In this document: positions 1-10,106 of the stretch, piece by piece | Layout: each line of letters starts with the position of its first letter | How positions within the stretch are numbered: the stretch's first letter is position 1 | DNA from: Botryococcus braunii | Taxonomy: Eukaryota; Chlorophyta; Trebouxiophyceae | Assembly: GCA_002005505.1 (NCBI GenBank) | Contig: KV908546.1 | Coordinates: 203,922-267,921 of the forward strand | Reading direction: 5' to 3' | Length of the DNA: 64,000 nt | Position numbers and translations under genes: made by a program | The notes under the pieces: model-generated | What the model saw: the letters and a program-made list of their open reading frames with translations, nothing else | Told to the model about the DNA's origin: nothing | The model's database searches: none

Positions 1-9
1 AGCAGCCCC

Positions 10-727
10 TTATACTGACCTAGTGCCGGATACATCTCTCGGCTCTGACAGATTTAGTATAGCTGCAACATTGTCAGGATCTGGACGTAAGCAACCATCC
101 CCAACCACGTGTCCCAATGTCTTCAAATACTTAGCACCAAAAATGCACTTGGGCCGTATGAGTTTGATTTTGTGCAAGGCAAGCTTCTCAAATGTGTCTC
201 TAATATGTTTTACGTGCTGTTCCCAAGTTTCGGAAAACACATGTACATCATCTAAGTAAGCATGAGAAAATGAGGAGGAGCCTAACACATTATCCATCAG
301 CCTTTGGAATGTACTGGATGCATTTTTAAGTCCAAATGGCATTCTCAACCACTCAAACTTGTCTTCATGGGTCATAAATGTAGTGTACTTGGAATGTTCC
401 GGGTGCATAGACACTTGCCAAAAAGCAAAAGCGATATCCATGGCAGAAAAGTATTTTGCAGGGGCCATTTTACATTGCTTCAATGAGAGGCAAAGGATAA
501 GGGTCTGACACAGTACAAGCATTCAAGGGTCTGAAGTCAATAAAAAGTCTGAGTGTGCCATCTTGCTTCTTTACGATAACTGGCGTGGACACCCAAGGCG
601 ACATAGAAGGACGAATAATGCCTAACTCCAACAACATCTTCACTTCACCAGACAGGAACTCTTTTTCCTTTTCTGAATAAGTGGACATGTTACGAAATTT
701 AGAAGGTGGATAAGACTCAGGTCTTAG
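10..727 (-). pseudogene. Ty3/gypsy reverse transcriptase fragment (G0)
   Basis: Part of a Ty3/gypsy polymerase that would copy element RNA into DNA. Two minus-strand frames join into one RT: 727-470 carries the N-terminal fingers (LGIIRPSMSPWVSTPVIVKK, then a DFRPLN motif) and 522-10 carries the palm, with MPFGLKNASSTFQ and the active-site box YLDDVHVFS near 238-262. A frameshift near 470-522 separates them. Coding sense continues up to 727, where it is cut by the TGTAGCGTGCT repeat, so the upstream half lies elsewhere; the downstream half runs off the left edge. The sequence differs from the RT of G1 and G2, so this is a third gypsy lineage and probably the outermost host of the nest. Confidence 0.85.
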
Positions 728-2035
728 TGTAGCGTGCTATAGGGTACCCGTGCCCAACGGTATCCAAAATTTTTCCCGTCTAAATGGTCGAATTTTATCT
801 GGGGATAGATTCTGGGTTGTACTGCTGCGGTCAGTTACTGTTTTAAAGGTACGTCTGGACAGGATCGCCACCCAGGGATTACGGCCCTGAGACCTAGCTG
901 TTACGGTGTGACAAATGTATTACGGTCCGGGGAAAGGCTCCGGGTTGCGGGTTCGGCTTTCGCCGGCTTGTTCGGGTCGGTCGGACTATTTTAGTCGGTG
1001 AGGCGCGCGGCTACCTAGCTGTGCGGCTACGGTTGAGAGGAATTAAACAATGGCGTCTTTCACGGTTCTGTTATTACTAAAACTATATTTGGCGAGCTTA
1101 CAAGGCTATTCAAGGATGTATCTATTCTTCCTTGGCTCGAGGGCTTGGGACGATTGTTCCCTACGGCTTGGGTGCGTGGCACTGAACGTGCGGCTTGATC
1201 TAGGTGGTGATGCTTCACCTATGTGTAGGTTACGACTAGGGCCATTGACAAATCTCCTTGGAAATGTTTGGACTTACTTGTTCGTGCGGGTGTTGCTTTG
1301 GTACTCTACCGGGGTACTACGGCTCCTTGGTACGTACGGTATGTTAATGCTTCAACGTTGCTTTACTGTGTATTACTCTGAATTACTATCACAAGTTCAG
1401 TATTTGAAACAATTATGCAGGTATCACTGCAGGTGTTGCTCAGGTGGAACTCGGTTGAACCTCGGATCTGGTAAGACTCAAACACACTAACGAGGCGTGG
1501 CCCGGACAGGAGGCAGAATTTGTGGCAAACCTTTTACAACCATTGTTTCTGGAATCTCACTGTAACTGTGAGGGGGAGGCATCCCTCTTTATATAGACAA
1601 CCGGCGCTTTCACATACATACCGGCGTAGCTCTCACGCAGCTAACTTTTTAGAATATATCAGAAGCGGTCTTGAACGGCTTAGAATTGCCAAATCATCAA
1701 TCTTTAGGTTCCAGTATGTTCGTTCAGGATCCAAAGGTATATACAGGTGTGTACCGATCGCTACATGGGCCCACGACTTGAAGGTACCCATGGGAAGGTA
1801 AATCAATGCAACTGAAGCTACTGTCAACTTCCGGCTATACTCCCCAAACGGGACTTCCTGAGGGTCCTAATTGGCCTTGGACGGGGCCAGAATTCAGGAG
1901 CCACAGGGCAAAAGGTCTTGCCCATTTTCTAGGTCTTATTCCCCAATGGGATGAAGATGTACCATCACAATTTCCACTCGATTCCGAGCTGTCAAATGTC
2001 TTCCTTTCGTCGGCATCTTATTTCCACTGATATTG
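728..2035. repeat. LTR-like tandem unit, copy 1
   Basis: About 1.31 kb, starting TGTAGCGTGCT and repeated head-to-tail by the next unit with scattered substitutions and a few small indels. It has no recognisable protein domain; the short open frames inside are conserved only because the DNA is repeated. A TATATAGA stretch near 1590 and CA-terminated ends (read on minus) resemble an LTR. It interrupts the G0 RT at 727. No similar sequence is visible at the other end of G1, so I cannot prove it is G1's LTR. Confidence 0.7.
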
Positions 2036-3408
2036 TGTAGCGTGCTTTATAGGGTACCCGTGCCCAACGGTATCCAAAATTTTTCCCGTCTAAATGGGTC
2101 GATTTTTATCTGGGTTTTGAGTCTGGGTTGTACTGCTGCGGTCAATTACTGTTAAAGGTACGTCTGGACAGGATCGCCACCCAGGGATTACGGCCCTGAG
2201 ACCTAGCTGTTACGGTGTGACAATTGATTTACGGTCCGGGGGAAGGCTCCGGATTGCGGATTCGGCTTGTCGGCTTGTTTCGGGTTGGCCGGACTATTTT
2301 AGTCGGTAGGGCGTGCGGCTACCTAGTGGTGTGGTCGCGGTTCGTGTGGACTTAAACAATTGCGTCTTTCAAGGTTCTGTTATTACTAAAACTATATTTG
2401 GCGAGCTTATAAGGCTATTCAAGGATGTATCTATTCTTCCTTGGCTCGAGGGCTTGGGACGATTGTTCCCTACGGCTTGGGTGCGTGGCACTGAACGTGC
2501 GGCTTGATCTAGGTGGTGATGCTTCACCTATGTGTAGGTTACGACTAGGGCCATTGACAAATCTCCTTGGAAATGTTTGGACTTACTTGTTCGTGCGGGT
2601 GTTGCTTTGGTACTCTACCGGGGTACTACGGCTCCTTGGTACGTACGGTATGTTAATGCTTAAATGTTGCTTTACTGTGTATTACTCTGAATTGCTATCA
2701 CAAGTTCAGTATTTGAAACAATTATGTAGGTATCACTGCAGGTGTTGCTCAGGTGGAACTCGGTTGATCCTCGGATCTGGTAAGACTCAAACACACTAAC
2801 GAGGCGTGGCCCGGACAGGAGGCATGAACTTGGGGGCGAACTCTTACAACCAGCCAATTTTCGAACTCACTGTAACTGTGAGGGGGAGGCATCCCTCTTT
2901 ATATAGACAACCGGCGCTTTCATGTGCATACCGGCGTAGCTCTCACGCAGTTAACTTTTTAGAATATATCAGAAGCGGTCTTGAACGGCTTAGAATTGCC
3001 AAATCATCAATCTTTAGGTTCAGGTACATCCGTCGGCATCTATCGGTAGGTGCCTTTAAGTGCCGATCACTTCCATGGGGCGACACCACACAGCACCCAC
3101 GAGAAGGTAAATCTATTCAGTCTGAAGCCAATGTCTACTTCTGGCTGTACTCCCTAACACGGGACTTCCTGAGGGTCCTAATTGGTCTTGAAAGGGACCA
3201 GAATCGGGAGCCTACAGGGTAAAAGGTCGCCAAATTTCTAGGTCTTATTCACCAATGGGATGAAGTTGTACCATCACAATTTCCACTCGATTCCTAGCTG
3301 TCAAATGTCTCTCTTTCGCCGGCATCATATTTCTACCGGTTTCGCATCATAAACACAACAATTATTGATTGTCCACTTGCAGTCACAGCCACACGCCATT
3401 TCACGACA
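2036..3408. repeat. LTR-like tandem unit, copy 2
   Basis: Second copy of the 728-2035 unit, again opening TGTAGCGTGCT; a third TGTAGCGTGCT stands at 3411. The last ~70 bases before 3408 are unique to this copy. Read on minus, the pair would begin TGTCGTGAAATGG at 3408 and end GCTACA at 728, just beyond the C14 tract, where the 3' LTR of the minus-strand element G1 is expected. It is then either a long LTR with an internal duplication or two tandem LTRs. Confidence 0.65.
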
Positions 3409-3672
3409 TATGTAGCGTGCTTTCCCCCCCCCCCCCCTAAAAGGAGAGAAAGACTGTGAAACGTCTTTCTGGTGCTTGGTTATAAAGATAAGGTACGATC
3501 ATCCGAGCATAAGGTACATCATGCAGGTATCTCAAGTGCAGCTTGTCCTCCACAGGGAGGCACAACTCCTTTATTTAAAAAGTACTATTGCTCATGTCAT
3601 TCAGTCCAGTTGTATGATTCTCAATAAGATTCTATTGCTTGTTTGTTCTCAAGCCAACTCTCAGGCTGGATT
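3409..3672 (-). other. G1 3' non-coding region with polypurine tract
   Basis: Non-coding stretch between the end of the G1 integrase and the LTR-like repeat. On minus it ends in a G14 run (3424-3437 on plus is C14) followed by AAAGCACGC, a plausible polypurine tract for plus-strand priming. It also holds two copies of the ATAAGGTAC motif (3488-3496 and 3508-3517) that recurs in other elements of the window. Confidence 0.5.
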
Positions 3673-4165
3673 TTAACGGCGGTCGTGATGGTACTTTCCA
3701 ATAGTGTGGATGGATTCCCTCCACATCTTTCCTTTAGAATTTTGGATAACAAGCGTGCTGTCGTCGTAGTACTCCTTGAAGATGAAGGGGCCCACAAAGG
3801 GTGGGGCCAACTTGTGCTTCTTTCGATTTTTGACGGCTATTAAGTCTCCAGGCTGTAGGTTACGTAGCCCTTCTTCAATCTCTCGTCCACGCTTGGTGGG
3901 CTTCAGCTTCTGAGCGTATTCTCTTTTCTGGCGCTCTTGGGCGCGCATAATGTTGGTGTGGGCGGCTGCTATCTCCTCTTGATGTCTCTCGCGGGGGCAA
4001 CTTCCTTCCCCGCCTGCAATGTCTGGCGTGGTGCTTGGTAAGGTCTTGTTGTCGATAGGTAGGGTGGCTGCTCTTCCGTACAACAACCGGAAGGGGCTGT
4101 GCTTGGTGAAACCCTGGGGACTCGTCCGGTACCCCAGAAGAATGTCAGGGAGCTTGCGGTCCCAT
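3673..4165 (-). pseudogene. G1 integrase C-terminal part (split by C1)
   Basis: C-terminal third of a Ty3/gypsy integrase. It starts at the insertion junction (WDRKLPDILLGYRTSPQ) and runs through the GPQ/GPF-type DNA-binding region (LAPPFVGPFIFKEYYDD) to a stop at 3673. The frame is continuous with 12407-13997 once C1 and one CCCAT copy are removed (codon start 12407, next codon start 4158). No chromodomain follows; in this element the histone-binding module is a PHD finger upstream of the integrase. The 4166-4281 part of the open frame is C1 LTR sequence, not integrase. Confidence 0.88.
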
Positions 4166-4651
4166 TGTTGTGTATTAGTTGGAGGATGCCGTAACTGTAA
4201 GCGGTACGTATGCCGTAGGAGAATCACTTCCTGTGAACACCACCAAGTAATCTCAATGTCTATATAGACCAGTGCTCGCACTGCCGTCTATATCTGCCGA
4301 CTGCTCTCCGATCAGGACACCCTTGGCCCTTCAGCAGTCCCAGGAGTTTAATGGCTACTCCCAACCAATCGCTATAACCAGTGTGCAACTCGTCACACAC
4401 AAATAGCCTTACTGTTCGCACAACAGTAACATACAAGCAATGCAGCTCCTGTATTGAAATGAATGTGACAGCAGTATATCAAGCAGTCCTTCAATACAGA
4501 GCAAACACTATTCAGCTTGGAGCTCGAAGCCCAGATGCATTCCACACCCCATCGACTCGTTACAAATGGTTTACGTATATTTACCTGTGAACACCACCAA
4601 GTAATCTCAATGTCTATATAGACCAGTGCTCGCACTGCCGTCTATATCTGC

Positions 4652-4755
4652 CTGCATCCGAGCGTTACGATTTACTTGTGGGTTCATCAGTGTCCATAAA
4701 ATATATCTAAACCACATAAAACACACACGCAACCTATCCACATATGTGTACGTAC
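4652..4755 (-). other. Intron in C1 LTR cassette (third)
   Basis: 104-bp GT-AG interval on minus, donor GTCG|GTACGT and acceptor GATGCAG|GCAG. It is absent from the second cassette copy, where the flanking exons are joined exactly. Confidence 0.9.
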
Positions 4756-4827
4756 CGACTGCTCTCCGATCAGGACACCCTTGGCCCTTCAGCAGTCCCA
4801 GGAGTTTAATGGCTACTCCCAACCAAT

Positions 4828-4913
4828 CTGCACAATATGTGGATCATCAGAGATCAAAACAAAACAGTTATTTAACCAGCAGGAGCATGCTTGTTATACG
4901 TATCTGTACTCAC
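4828..4913 (-). other. Intron in C1 LTR cassette (second)
   Basis: 86-bp GT-AG interval on minus, donor TAGCG|GTGAGT and acceptor TGTGCAG|ATTGG. It is precisely missing in the copy at 4231-4557. Confidence 0.9.
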
Positions 4914-4992
4914 CGCTATAACCAGTGTGCAACTCGTCACACACAAATAGCCTTACTGTTCGCACAACAGTAACATACAAGCAATGCAGCTC

Positions 4993-5115
4993 CTGCAACA
5001 CAAGACACATGTAATGTTTCATAATCAGCAGAAACATCAGTATGCATGTGCTTAACGCCTACGATCGCAGCCACACGACTGCGACCGTTACCCTTGCCAG
5101 CGATCGCAAGCTTAC
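4993..5115 (-). other. Intron in C1 LTR cassette (first)
   Basis: 123-bp GT-AG interval on minus, donor ATACAG|GTAAGC and acceptor TTGCAG|GAGC. It is precisely missing in the copy at 4231-4557. Confidence 0.9.
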
Positions 5116-5669
5116 CTGTATTGAAATGAATGTGACAGCAGTATATCAAGCAGTCCTTCAATACAGAGCAAACACTATTCAGCTTGGAGCTCGAAGCCCA
5201 GATGCATTCCACACCCCATCGACTGCCAAGCTTGCTCGCGATCTGGCGTTTCTATGCCTTCTGATCGTAACCGGCGGTAACGGTACAGTTCCTTTCGAGA
5301 GGCTGTACCGTACTGCATGGTCACATAAACAACCCTGACTTGGCCCTATGCCAACGTGTAGCTCTATAGCTGCACCAGGGATCTCATACTTATACACGCG
5401 TACACACTCAATGGAGTCTTTACCTTGTGACCTTACCGTCACTAGTACAAGACCTGTACTGCATGGAGGTCACTTATATGATCAACCTAACTGAACATAA
5501 TACAATACCCTTTGACACGCAATCAGGCGCATCTTCTTACTTGTACTCCACACGTGGAGAAATTCAAGTTATACAATGTTTCCTAGAACCACTTGATAAA
5601 CTGATAGCGCCCCTGTATCTTGTACGTTTGCCATCACGTATCTATACGTACCTATCAGTTTATACAACA

Positions 5670-5813
5670 ATCTTCCCCTTTTAGAAAACATGTATAATGT
5701 CGTTCATTAATGTTGAGTTCAATTGTTCCCATTAACGCACTACTCTTCCGAGCCAAACTTAGAATCTTAGAAGCCCTAAAGCCCTAAAGCCCTAGAACTT
5801 CAACACTCTAGGC
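5670..5813 (-). promoter_or_regulatory. C1 3' UTR and polypurine tract
   Basis: On minus, AAAAGGGGAAGAT (5670-5682) directly precedes the 3' LTR and is the expected plus-strand primer. The rest is a short UTR after the gag-pol stop. It contains about 2.5 copies of an 8-mer, CCCTAAAG (5773-5795), that resembles plant or algal telomere repeats. Confidence 0.85.
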
Positions 5814-8800
5814 TTAACCCATTCTCAAGCTGTCACGATGCTTGAGAAATGCTGGACTGGCCAACGGCTTTGTAAAAATGTCAGCCACATTTTCCTCTGT
5901 GTTGACGTACACCGGCGTGATCTGCCCCCATGCTACCTTTTCCCTCGCTTGATGATAGCACACGCTAACATGCTTGGTGTACTTGGACAATACATGGTTT
6001 TGCAGATTTGCAATACAGCCCATGTTGTCCATTCTTAATTCTACACCAGACACAGACTGACCGAGCTCCTCCAACAAGCTCCCAAGCCATACTCCTTCCT
6101 TTATTGCATGGCTGGCCGCAATAAACTCCGCCTCGACATTGGAAGTAGCAACTGACTGTTGCTTCTTACTTCCCCACGACACTGCTCCCCCATTCAGCAT
6201 GAACACGAAACCAGTTGTTGATTTTCGCGTATCAACATCTCCCGCAAAATCTGAATCTACAAAGCCAGCCAGACTTTGCTTCCCCTTTCCCCCATAAACC
6301 AAACCCATCTCCTTGGTGCCCAACAGGTATCTCACAATCCTCAACCCTGCACGCATGTGTGCAGTGGTTGGGGCAGCACGGTAACGTGCCAGCAGGCTTA
6401 CTGCCTGTGAAATATCAGGACGAGTGGTATTGGCCAGGTACTGCAGTGACCCTACGAGTTCCAGGTACCGGTGTCCGTCCGGTAGTGGAGACCCTGAACC
6501 CGCACTCTCATCCCCCACCTTCCCTTGTGGAAGCTCTGTCTGCACAAAGCTTTTACACATGGGTGTGCTCACTCCCTTGTCACTCTCACTCACTCCAAAT
6601 GACTCCGCAAGATCCTTGATCTTCTGAGTGTTGGAAATCACTATCACTCCCCCATCGCGATCGCGCCTGACTTCACTTCCGAGGAAGTTCTTCACTTCCC
6701 CCAAGTCGTGAACCTTAAATCTTGCTTTCAACTCACCCTTGATTTCTGACACTCTCTCACCACTCTTGCAGATGATCAGCAAATCATCCACATAGGTAAC
6801 AATGAACGCCCGGTCTTCACCCCTTCCGGAGTCCAAGAATAAGGCCGGGTCGCTCCTACATGCCTTGAAACCCATCTCTCCAAGATCCTTGGAGAGCCTT
6901 TTGTGCCATGCCCGAGGTGCCTGCTTGAGTCCATACAAAGCCTTCCTCAAGCGAAACACCTCCTTTTTATCACCATTAGAGAAACCAGGAGGCTGCGTTA
7001 CATACACCTCCTCCTCTAATTCTCCATTGAGAAATGCCGTCTTGATATCCACTTGGTGGATTTCAAGATTTTCTGTTGCTGCAATATTCAGCAACACTCT
7101 CCTACATGCATGGGTGCTGACAGGTGCAAAGGTTTGATCACAATCTATACCTTCTACCTGCCTGCAACCTTGCGCTACGAGTCTTGCCTTAAACCGGATG
7201 ACATCGCCATATTCATCCGTCTTTAAGGCAAACACCCAAATCAGAGGAATCACTTTTGCTCCCTCTGGCCTCCTCACCACCTCATACGTGTCACATTCTT
7301 CAATAGCATCTAGCTCCTCTTGCATGGCTTGCTTCCAGTACTCCTTTTGAGGACTGGCAAGCGCTTCTCCAATGTGTTTTGGAATGGACAACTCTGATGC
7401 TTTCAATTTTGCCTCCTCAACTACTACTGCATGGGCTTTTACTTGCGTGTGATATGCCCCAGGAACATACTTATCTGGCGGGCCAACTCTCTCTCTCAAT
7501 TCGTAACGCCCACCACCTCTTCCCCTCTCTGCATTCTCCTCATTATCATGCTGCTCTTCGTCTCTCTCACTTGCCTGCCCTTGACTTTCACCATCACCAT
7601 TTCCCTCACCAGTCACTTCCCCGGCTGGAAGTTCTGCAGGAAGCTGCTGCAGCACCTCCCGTGCACGCCTCATGACTTCATGCATATCGTCCGTTCGTAA
7701 TTCCGGGTTTATCGCAATTTCGCGTGGGGCATCAATTGCCTCTTCCAGGGAAACCTCAGGTACCTCCTCTTCATCATGAAACAACTCTTCAACCCTCATT
7801 TCAGGTTGTAGTGTGGGTGGAGTTACAACCGGATAGCCCAACTCATCTTCAATAAATCTCACATCCTTACTCACCATTACCTTGCCTTGCACCAGGATCC
7901 GATACGCCTTGGATCCTGTTTCATATCCCACAAACATGCCCGCAACTGAGCGCGGACCAAGTGCTGACAGCTGCCTATCAGGCAGCTTCACATAAGCCAA
8001 ACAACCCCAAACCTTCAGGTGAGCAACTGAGGGTTTCTTGCCATAGAATGCCTCATACGGACAAGACTCCTTTCCACTGACGGCACTCACATTCAGCAGT
8101 CGTACCACAGTGTGTGCTGCCTCAGCCCATAGTTCAGGCCCTGCCTCTGCTGTGAAGAGGAGAGCCCTCACTCGTTCCTTGATTACCCTGTTTACACGCT
8201 CTACCTTGCCATTTTGTTGAGGCGTGTACGGTGCAGAGGTCTGATGCGCGATCCCCTTTCTGGCAAAGAAATCTGCCAGCTCGCGATTTACAAATTCAGT
8301 ACCTCTGTCCGTCCTAACAGTGCCAACTTTACATTTAGTTGACACCTCCCAATTCAAGAGGACCTCTTGAACGAGTGCTCCTACCTCAGTCTTTGAACTG
8401 AACGTCCTGATTTGGATTCTATGCGAGAAGTCGTCCAAAAGGACCAGCATATACTTCTCTCCATTCAGCCCAGCCACAGGCAGCTCTCCCACTACGTCCA
8501 TATGGACCAGCTGAAGTCTCTCAGTAGACTCAGCCGCAGTGGAGGAAGGCGTGGGAGTCCTAGTCTGCTTCCCCCGTATACAACCGTCACAGTGAGTCAC
8601 AACTCTTTCTGCTTCACCCACACTTCCTTTAACCTCATTCACAATCTGCTCTCTCAACATTCTTGACATGCATACAACTCCCGGATGTCCCAACCTTTTG
8701 TGCCACAACTCTGTCTCTTCTCGTGTAGTTACTAAAAGTGCAGCCGCCCCTCCCCATGCACAGAGCCCACTTTTGTGTGACAGGAAGTATAAGCTCCCTT

Positions 8801-10106
8801 TCGGTTCAATGTCACACATGAACTCATTTGCTTGGCACATGACAGCCACATATTCCCCTTTTTCATTTACAGAGAATGTGCATCCATCTTTGACAGCAGC
8901 TGACACGGACAAGAGGTTATCAGTCGCTGTCGGGACATACTCAACATGTGTAAGCAACACACTTCCCCCACCTTGCACAGATAGACACACATTTCCCTGT
9001 GCCTTTCGCAATCCTTGACCATCACTCGCTGCCAGTCCCAGTGGTTTGGCTTCATCATAAACAATGACATTGGACATTAAATGCAAATCATTGCATATAT
9101 GGTTAGTAGCACCCGTGTCAACAATCCACTGCCCTTCCCCAGTGTTTTGTAACTTTGAGGATGCCATCCCTGCCCTTGGATTTACCTCTTCTCCAGTGGG
9201 TGGGTTACCTCGGTTAGGAGGGTGCACAAGTCTTGGGCAGTTCACTTTAATGTGCCCCCTCTCACCACACTCATAGCATGTCCGATTATCGTTCCTGACA
9301 GCCGGACCCGGCTTGCGGACAACAGCCGCCCTTGGAGCCCTTGGTTGCTGATCATTGAAACCAATGGTTTCTGCAACCACCCTTACAGCAGCCAAGGTTT
9401 GGTTAATATTGCATGTAGCAGTGGAAGAAGATAAACTTGGTTTATGAGCATCAAACTGGTACGGAAGGCACTTCAGGATTGACTTCTTGAGTTTTGTTTG
9501 CGTTACTGGCATGTTGTTATCGTTCAGTCTTTTTGCCAGCAGCTCTTTCCTAGCCACATATTCTTCCAACGTGCCCTCATTCCCCATTATTTCACTGTCC
9601 AACAGCTCCAGCCATTGGTCATTGATTTCCAAGTTTGCTCCCCCTTGGAACTGGCTCATAATCCATTTAAATGCCACTGCTGCAGATTCAGCAAATGCCA
9701 CCTTCTGAGCCCACACTTCTGGAACCTTTTGCAGCAACAAATGCAGTGCCACTGCATCCCCTTTAGTCCCCGGCATGGACGTTTTTAGGCATTCCAGCAC
9801 ATTCCTGCTCACGGCACAATGGAACACAATTTGTTTCCAGATGTCCAACGAAAAACCCAGTCTATCTAAGGAGGTGGTGACCTGCAGACTGGAGTTCACT
9901 GGACTCGTCGGATCTTCCCGGCCAGATGTACTGGCCGGTTCAGATCCCCTAGCCACTGCTGTTCCAACTCCTGAATCTCTTCCCATGTCAGTCGCTGTAA
10001 CCCCATCACTGGTTCCAGCCACCCCCGTGAGATCCCCTCGTAGGTCTGGAAGTAATCCGGATGGAGCCGCAACGGATTGAGTCCCAGCTCCTCCACCTCC
10101 CTCCAT
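5814..10106 (-). CDS. C1 gag-pol polyprotein (Ty1/copia)
   Basis: Open frame of 1,430 residues with the full copia order. Gag capsid region (about 75-250); CCHC zinc knuckle CYECGERGHIKVNC (~277, at 9240-9285); aspartic protease WIVDTGATNH (~328); pre-integrase zinc domain with LWHKRLGHPG and CDGCIRGKQ; integrase core with D, TDRGTEF and NGKVERVNR (DDE intact); reverse transcriptase with DIKTAFLNGEL, LYGLKQAPRAWH and YVDD (near 6785-6796); RNase H with DNMGC and a C-terminal ADIFTKPL block. The Met at 10106 lies in a part that overlaps the accessory ORF in another frame by 211 bp. The stop/start junction seen in relative C2 (TGAgcATG) has been lost here, so the true start, or a frameshift fusion, is uncertain. 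The enzymatic part looks intact and potentially active. Confidence 0.95.
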   Translation of the reverse strand: MEGGGGAGTQSVAAPSGLLPDLRGDLTGVAGTSDGVTATDMGRDSGVGTAVARGSEPASTSGREDPTSPVNSSLQVTTSLDRLGFSLDIWKQIVFHCAVSRNVLECLKTSMPGTKGDAVALHLLLQKVPEVWAQKVAFAESAAVAFKWIMSQFQGGANLEINDQWLELLDSEIMGNEGTLEEYVARKELLAKRLNDNNMPVTQTKLKKSILKCLPYQFDAHKPSLSSSTATCNINQTLAAVRVVAETIGFNDQQPRAPRAAVVRKPGPAVRNDNRTCYECGERGHIKVNCPRLVHPPNRGNPPTGEEVNPRAGMASSKLQNTGEGQWIVDTGATNHICNDLHLMSNVIVYDEAKPLGLAASDGQGLRKAQGNVCLSVQGGGSVLLTHVEYVPTATDNLLSVSAAVKDGCTFSVNEKGEYVAVMCQANEFMCDIEPKGSLYFLSHKSGLCAWGGAAALLVTTREETELWHKRLGHPGVVCMSRMLREQIVNEVKGSVGEAERVVTHCDGCIRGKQTRTPTPSSTAAESTERLQLVHMDVVGELPVAGLNGEKYMLVLLDDFSHRIQIRTFSSKTEVGALVQEVLLNWEVSTKCKVGTVRTDRGTEFVNRELADFFARKGIAHQTSAPYTPQQNGKVERVNRVIKERVRALLFTAEAGPELWAEAAHTVVRLLNVSAVSGKESCPYEAFYGKKPSVAHLKVWGCLAYVKLPDRQLSALGPRSVAGMFVGYETGSKAYRILVQGKVMVSKDVRFIEDELGYPVVTPPTLQPEMRVEELFHDEEEVPEVSLEEAIDAPREIAINPELRTDDMHEVMRRAREVLQQLPAELPAGEVTGEGNGDGESQGQASERDEEQHDNEENAERGRGGGRYELRERVGPPDKYVPGAYHTQVKAHAVVVEEAKLKASELSIPKHIGEALASPQKEYWKQAMQEELDAIEECDTYEVVRRPEGAKVIPLIWVFALKTDEYGDVIRFKARLVAQGCRQVEGIDCDQTFAPVSTHACRRVLLNIAATENLEIHQVDIKTAFLNGELEEEVYVTQPPGFSNGDKKEVFRLRKALYGLKQAPRAWHKRLSKDLGEMGFKACRSDPALFLDSGRGEDRAFIVTYVDDLLIICKSGERVSEIKGELKARFKVHDLGEVKNFLGSEVRRDRDGGVIVISNTQKIKDLAESFGVSESDKGVSTPMCKSFVQTELPQGKVGDESAGSGSPLPDGHRYLELVGSLQYLANTTRPDISQAVSLLARYRAAPTTAHMRAGLRIVRYLLGTKEMGLVYGGKGKQSLAGFVDSDFAGDVDTRKSTTGFVFMLNGGAVSWGSKKQQSVATSNVEAEFIAASHAIKEGVWLGSLLEELGQSVSGVELRMDNMGCIANLQNHVLSKYTKHVSVCYHQAREKVAWGQITPVYVNTEENVADIFTKPLASPAFLKHRDSLRMG

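Larger units (their letters stand above)
4166..5669 (-). repeat. C1 3' LTR with unspliced and spliced cassette
   Basis: 1,504-bp LTR. Read on minus: U3 5669-5225; intron-containing cassette 5224-4585; TGTAA (TTACA at 4560-4564 on plus); spliced copy 4557-4231; U5 tail 4230-4166. Cassette exons are 5116-5224, 4914-4992, 4756-4827 and 4585-4651; introns are 4993-5115, 4828-4913 and 4652-4755, all GT-AG. The exons sum to 327 bp and equal the 327-bp second copy with no mismatch seen. A TATA-like GGCATAGA lies 28-33 nt before the first copy. The spliced leader holds a short Cys-rich upstream ORF crossing the first junction; I do not call it a gene. Confidence 0.95.

Noticed and set aside
1050..2799. 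Open frames of 146 and 124 codons with nearly identical peptides
   Set aside because: The DNA itself is a tandem repeat; no domain, and LTR-like features fit better than a duplicated gene.
4166..5224. Intron gain after simple tandem duplication as the cause of the double cassette
   Set aside because: It would need several independent insertions with perfect GT-AG borders in one copy only, in two element families; a spliced-RNA origin is simpler.
4381..5338. Short ORFs in the C1 LTR as genes
   Set aside because: They cross the intron-exon cassette and differ between spliced and unspliced forms; at most leader uORFs.
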